This document shows positions 60,441 to 64,000 of a stretch of DNA of 64,000 nt, piece after piece. The position numbers were made by a program, and so were the translations under genes. The stretch comes from F1-80-MAGs062 sp046345315. Its GTDB lineage: Bacteria; Planctomycetota; Planctomycetia; Planctomycetales; Planctomycetaceae. The notes beneath the pieces are model-generated. The model did not search any database. It was not told where the DNA came from and saw only the letters and a program-made list of their open reading frames with translations. Location: NCBI GenBank assembly GCA_046345315.1, contig JBKDKA010000108.1:5300-69299 (forward strand). The letters are read 5' to 3'. The stretch's first letter is position 1, and every line of letters begins with the position of its first letter.

Positions 60441-61700
60441 TCAGTCGTCGATGCTGGTTTCGAGGAAGCGAGCCAGCTTGTGGAAGTCACTTCCTGGTGG
60501 AATGAATCGAACTTTTGTCACCAGCGTTTCAGGATCGACAAGCGTCTCAAAAGGAACGTAATGCAGATCGAGCTGACCTTTCACGGACACCATCACTCCA
60601 TCGTGGTGATTCTCACAGAGGGCGCGATAAGCACCGACGCCCAGCTGACTGCCGAGCATCACGTCGAAGGCATGCGGTTTGGCACATCGACATTCGTAGC
60701 CAAGCTGCAGTCCCGTCACTTTTCGGCTCACCCCCGTCTGCTTTTTGAATTCGTCCATGACGCGTCGAGCAAACATCTTTCCGAGATCCACATGAGCCAC
60801 AGAGATATGACCATGATCATCCCGCGGAACATCCTTCAGTGCGTCGGCTGACAGGTATTCCGCCAGACCTTCCGCCAGAACGATGACTCCGTACTCTTTG
60901 CCTTCCTTTTCCTGTCGATATCGCATCACCCGCACAATCTTCTGGACCACCTTGTCGATGTCCATGACCTTCTTCGTGGGAGTTGACTCAGCGGAAAGAT
61001 ACTTCTCGTCAATATCTTCAACGCTGATGACGAGACTTGCTTCGCCGGCGATCGCGGCACCATAGGCCAGCCAACCGGCACTTCGCCCCATGCTTTCGAC
61101 CATGAAGTAGCTGCGAGCTGCTTCTGCGTCAGCGTGCAGGTTGCTGATCTCCGTTCCCAGCGTTTCAACGGCTGTGAAATAGCCGAATGTGAAATCGATA
61201 CCCATGTAGTCGTTGTCGATTGTTTTCGGAACATGGACAACCGGGATCCGACGACTTCCCTCAGGCAGATGCTTCTGGAACATCTGGAGCTTGTTGGCAG
61301 TCTTCAGTGTGTCGTCACCACCGATTGAGACCAGCGCGTCCACGCCGATCGACCGCAGTCCCTCGTAAACTCGCTTCATCGGAGCCGATTTCTCGGGGTC
61401 CTGCAGATGAGCAGGACTAGTAATCTGCTTTCCCGGGTTCGCTCGCGCTGTCCCGATCAGAATCCCCTGACGACTGCGACTGCGGCGAAGCATGACTTCG
61501 GTCAGCTTCATGTAGTGCACACCCTCAATCAGCGGCTTCGCCGGTGAGAAGTCGATCAGATTGGAATAACCATATCGAATGCCGACAGCTTCAATACCGT
61601 GCTTGATGAATGACATCGCACAGGTTGAAATCACTGCATTGGCTGCAGGTGCCGGGCCACCGGCGAACAGAAGGCCGACTCTCTTGATTCCGTGTGACAT
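60441..61700 (-). CDS. Phosphofructokinase, probably pyrophosphate-dependent
   Basis: 419 residues from ATG at 61700 (TTG at 61709 is an alternative). It phosphorylates fructose 6-phosphate. The loop SIGGDDTLKTAN has aspartate after GGD where ATP enzymes have glycine, and PKTIDNDYMG has lysine where ATP enzymes have PGTIDND. Both are the established signatures of PPi-linked enzymes. GRSAGWLAYGAAIA and QLGYECRCAKPHAFD are also typical of this longer clade. It is coded between accC and folD. Cofactor use is inferred from residues, not tested. Confidence 0.88.
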   Translation of the reverse strand: MSHGIKRVGLLFAGGPAPAANAVISTCAMSFIKHGIEAVGIRYGYSNLIDFSPAKPLIEGVHYMKLTEVMLRRSRSRQGILIGTARANPGKQITSPAHLQDPEKSAPMKRVYEGLRSIGVDALVSIGGDDTLKTANKLQMFQKHLPEGSRRIPVVHVPKTIDNDYMGIDFTFGYFTAVETLGTEISNLHADAEAARSYFMVESMGRSAGWLAYGAAIAGEASLVISVEDIDEKYLSAESTPTKKVMDIDKVVQKIVRVMRYRQEKEGKEYGVIVLAEGLAEYLSADALKDVPRDDHGHISVAHVDLGKMFARRVMDEFKKQTGVSRKVTGLQLGYECRCAKPHAFDVMLGSQLGVGAYRALCENHHDGVMVSVKGQLDLHYVPFETLVDPETLVTKVRFIPPGSDFHKLARFLETSIDD

Positions 61701-61815
61701 TTCCTTCAATTTCCTTCAGGGGATTGAATGCAATCGCTGACAGTGAGTGCCGCTGTTGCACATCAGAGACAAAATTAACGATCAGCACTGCCATTCGCGC
61801 TGAAAGCCATTCGCG

Positions 61816-63153
61816 CTACCAGGTTCGTTCCACAAACGTGGTGTCGACAGTGCCATTGGCAAAGGCCGAGTGATTGAACATCTTCTTTGCCAGAGGAAGC
61901 GTGGTGTGAATTCCTTCCACAACGAATTCTCGAAGACATCGCTTCATGCACTGAATCGATTCGTCACGACTGGGTTTGTGAACAATCAGTTTTCCGATCA
62001 TCGAATCGTAGTAAGGACTGATTGTGTATCCTTCGTAGACGTGAGAATCGAATCGAACACCCGGACCGCCGGGCAGGCGGAGTTTCGAAATCTTACCTGG
62101 GCTTCCTCGGAATGAGTTGTCCGGGTCTTCTGCGTTCACTCGAAGTTCGATCGCTGATCCTGTGCAGCGGATGTCTTCCTGACGAAACGGAAGAGGTTCT
62201 CCTGCGGCGATCAGAATCTGCTGCTTGATCAGATCGATTCCTGTGACCATTTCCGTTACCGGATGCTCGACCTGGATGCGTGCATTGACTTCAATGAAGT
62301 AGAAGTTGAAATTCTGGTCCAGAATGAATTCCACAGTTCCTGCATTCTGGTAGCCCGCCTCACGGACGAGGCGAACTGCACATTCACAGATATTCTTCCG
62401 AACCTCAGCAGGCAGGTTGGGCGCCGGACTTTCTTCGATCAGCTTCTGATGACGCCGCTGCATGGAACAGTCTCGTTCCCACAGATGCACGACGTTCCCG
62501 TGCGTGTCAGCCAGAATCTGAACTTCAATATGGCGAGGCCGCTCGACATACTTCTCGAGGTACACGCCAGCGTTCTTGAATGCCTTTTCTGCCTCTGCAG
62601 AAGCCGCCTGAAGTCCCGCTCGAAGCGAGATCTCATTTCCGGCGACTCGCATTCCCTTTCCGCCGCCGCCCGCAGTGGCTTTGATCAGGACCGGATATCC
62701 GATCTGATCGGCGATTCGAACCGCTTCCTCAACATCTTCAATAAGGCCGTCACTGCCGGGAACGCAGGGAACACCGGCTGCTCGAGCAATCTCCCGGGCG
62801 CTGACTTTGTCTCCGAGTTTTGCCATCGCCTCATGAGGAGGACCGATGAATTCAATGTTACAGCTGCGGCAGACTTCCGCAAAATGAGCATTCTCGGCCA
62901 GAAAACCATAACCGGGATGCACGGCCTGAACGTTTCCGATCTCCGCAGCGCTGATGATTCGATTGATCAGCAGGTAACTTTCAGACGCAGCCGCCGGCCC
63001 GATGCACCAGGCTTCGTCAGCGAGCTCCAGATAATGAGCGCCGCGATCGGCTTCGCTGAAGACTGCGACAGTTTCGATACCCAGTTCGCGACATGCGCGA
63101 ATGATTCGAAGCGCAATCTCGCCACGGTTGGCAATCAGAATACGTTGGAACAT
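61816..63153 (-). CDS. accC: Biotin carboxylase subunit of acetyl-CoA carboxylase
   Basis: 445 residues, standard length. It carboxylates biotin on AccB with ATP and bicarbonate, the first step of fatty-acid synthesis. Clear blocks: FQRILIANRGEIALRIIRAC, VHPGYGFLAEN, IKATAGGGGKGMRV (ATP grasp glycine loop), ERDCSMQRRHQKLIEE, FIEVNARIQVEHPVTE and KLIVHKPSRDESI. The gene follows accB by 56 bases on the same strand. Confidence 0.97.
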   Translation of the reverse strand: MFQRILIANRGEIALRIIRACRELGIETVAVFSEADRGAHYLELADEAWCIGPAAASESYLLINRIISAAEIGNVQAVHPGYGFLAENAHFAEVCRSCNIEFIGPPHEAMAKLGDKVSAREIARAAGVPCVPGSDGLIEDVEEAVRIADQIGYPVLIKATAGGGGKGMRVAGNEISLRAGLQAASAEAEKAFKNAGVYLEKYVERPRHIEVQILADTHGNVVHLWERDCSMQRRHQKLIEESPAPNLPAEVRKNICECAVRLVREAGYQNAGTVEFILDQNFNFYFIEVNARIQVEHPVTEMVTGIDLIKQQILIAAGEPLPFRQEDIRCTGSAIELRVNAEDPDNSFRGSPGKISKLRLPGGPGVRFDSHVYEGYTISPYYDSMIGKLIVHKPSRDESIQCMKRCLREFVVEGIHTTLPLAKKMFNHSAFANGTVDTTFVERTW

Positions 63154-63209
63154 GGAAGCTCGGATTCCTTACAGACAGCCGTATTTCAGAAACGATTCGG
63201 ACCCGAATC

Positions 63210-63731
63210 TCAGGCTGGTTCAATTCGAAACAGCGGCTGACCGAATTCCACAGCGTCTCCGTTCGAGACCAGAATCTCGACAATCCGGCCGGATTTTTCA
63301 CTCTGAATCTGATTGAACACCTTCATCGCTTCGATGATGCAGACAACGGTGTCCGGCTTCACAGCAGAACCCACTGAAACGAATGCTTCATCTTCCGGAC
63401 TGGCCGCTGAGTAAAACGTGCCGACAGTCGGTGCGTTGATCGTGATACCGGCCGGCTTCTCCGGCTGGACCGCAACAGGCTGAGCCGCAGGTGATCCCGC
63501 CTGACCAGCCATCGGAGCCTGCATCGCAGGCCCGGCCATGGACATCGGCATCTGGGGACCGCCGAAACTAACTGTCCGCGGACCGCGACGAACCTTCCAC
63601 GATTCCTGATCGTTCTGGAGATTGGCCTCAGAAACTCCGTACTTTTCCATCAGCTGCAGGAGCTTCCGGAATTTATCCAGATCGAAGGAATCTCCCTTTC
63701 CTTCACTCTCAGGTGCATTCGGCTTAGCCAT
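63210..63731 (-). CDS. accB: Biotin carboxyl carrier protein of acetyl-CoA carboxylase
   Basis: 173 residues. The C-terminal biotinyl domain carries the modified lysine in CIIEAMKVFNQI and ends FGQPLFRIEP. The middle is a Pro/Ala/Met/Gln-rich flexible linker, and the N-terminal domain (DLDKFRKLLQLMEKYGVSEA) is typical. It carries carboxybiotin between AccC and the carboxyltransferase. It heads the accB-accC operon. Confidence 0.96.
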   Translation of the reverse strand: MAKPNAPESEGKGDSFDLDKFRKLLQLMEKYGVSEANLQNDQESWKVRRGPRTVSFGGPQMPMSMAGPAMQAPMAGQAGSPAAQPVAVQPEKPAGITINAPTVGTFYSAASPEDEAFVSVGSAVKPDTVVCIIEAMKVFNQIQSEKSGRIVEILVSNGDAVEFGQPLFRIEPA

Positions 63732-64000
63732 CGATTCGTGTCGCCTCCACGTTCCGCCCCCATTCTTCAGACGCTGCAGTTGCGATCATTTCGGGAGGCA
63801 GACGGAATATCTTCAGGACAGGGATTTGTTTGAGAGAAACTGTATAACGAGCAGCCGGAGACCGTCAGATCTGCTGATCAGCCTGTCGGAAAATCGGCGT
63901 CAGAAATCCGGGATCCAGCCGATGTTTTGGTCGGCTGCAGCGGCACGGAGTTTCGTGAACCAGGGCAGTTTATGCAAGGTATTCCAGGACTGCCTGATCG
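63732..64000. other. Right-edge region upstream of accB
   Basis: 269 bases with no confident gene. A plus-strand ATG at 63973 could start a divergent gene beyond the edge; minus-strand frames here end within the region. Too little is visible to decide. Confidence 0.35.
63841..63868 (-). promoter_or_regulatory. Candidate promoter for accBC
   Basis: On the minus strand CTGACG and TATACA are separated by 16 bases, about 110 bases before the accB start. The match is moderate and read by eye. Confidence 0.3.

Noticed and set aside
63973..64000. Start of a divergent gene at the right edge (ATG CAA GGT ATT)
   Set aside because: Only nine codons are visible and the ribosome site is poor.

Overview
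The window looks like chromosome from a planctomycete, most likely Planctomycetaceae-like (order Planctomycetales). The markers are a DUF1559 prepilin-like protein, Pkn-type kinases with FHA domains, Cys-type sulfatases, a YHYH-domain protein, a DUF1570 metallopeptidase-like protein, a PilM-PilN fusion with glycine-rich partners, many small ECF sigma/anti-sigma pairs and many secreted proteins of unknown function. The genus is not determined. Base composition looks even, a little over half G+C by eye (not computed).

Layout. Bases 1-1486 (minus): ECF sigma factor, one-span membrane protein and the start of a GspE/PilB-type ATPase that runs off the left edge. 1754-4696 (plus): asd, a zinc/manganese-type ABC binding lipoprotein and uppS. 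4662-31k is almost all minus strand: a kinase with FHA-like tail, an esterase coupled to a DUF1570 protein, a transglutaminase-like secreted protein, an FHA-GGDEF cyclase beside a second kinase, a Ski2-like helicase, a Ser-rich membrane protein, a four-domain AhpD-like protein coupled to an EF-hand/iodothyronine-deiodinase-like protein, a lipoprotein, a DUF1559 pseudopilin-like protein and an enolase-superfamily enzyme. 30926-36065 (minus): a GntR (YtrA-type) repressor, ABC ATPase and ABC permease, with a perfect 12-bp inverted-repeat operator before the repressor.

36355-43734 (plus) is a tightly packed operon: ECF sigma, anti-sigma, secreted protein, sulfatase, YHYH-PEBP protein and a second sulfatase whose GKWHLG motif has become GMWNLG. 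44060-45078 holds a broken HTH-plus-tyrosine-recombinase cassette against the 3' end of a tRNA-Arg(ACG), the scar of an old integrative element. 45510-50560: a DUF6677-like membrane protein with a small partner, cmk, and a large GH38-like protein. 51238-58143: pilM-pilN fusion and two large membrane-anchored, low-complexity proteins, probably part of a type IV pilus or type II secretion machine. 58174-59346: a GT4 glycosyltransferase. 59527-63731 (minus): accB, accC, a phosphofructokinase with pyrophosphate-type signatures, and folD.

Three dispersed palindromic repeat families lie between genes: family A (about 65 bp, core CCCGCGCAGGCGGGAAT), family B (about 85-90 bp, ends TTTCAAAACCGGGAC and GTCCCGGTTTTGAAA) and a single 113-bp element C. 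No transposase, CRISPR array, toxin-antitoxin pair or prophage structural gene was recognised. The most unusual items are the redox/deiodinase operon, the sigma-controlled sulfatase/YHYH operon, the altered second sulfatase and the repeat families.
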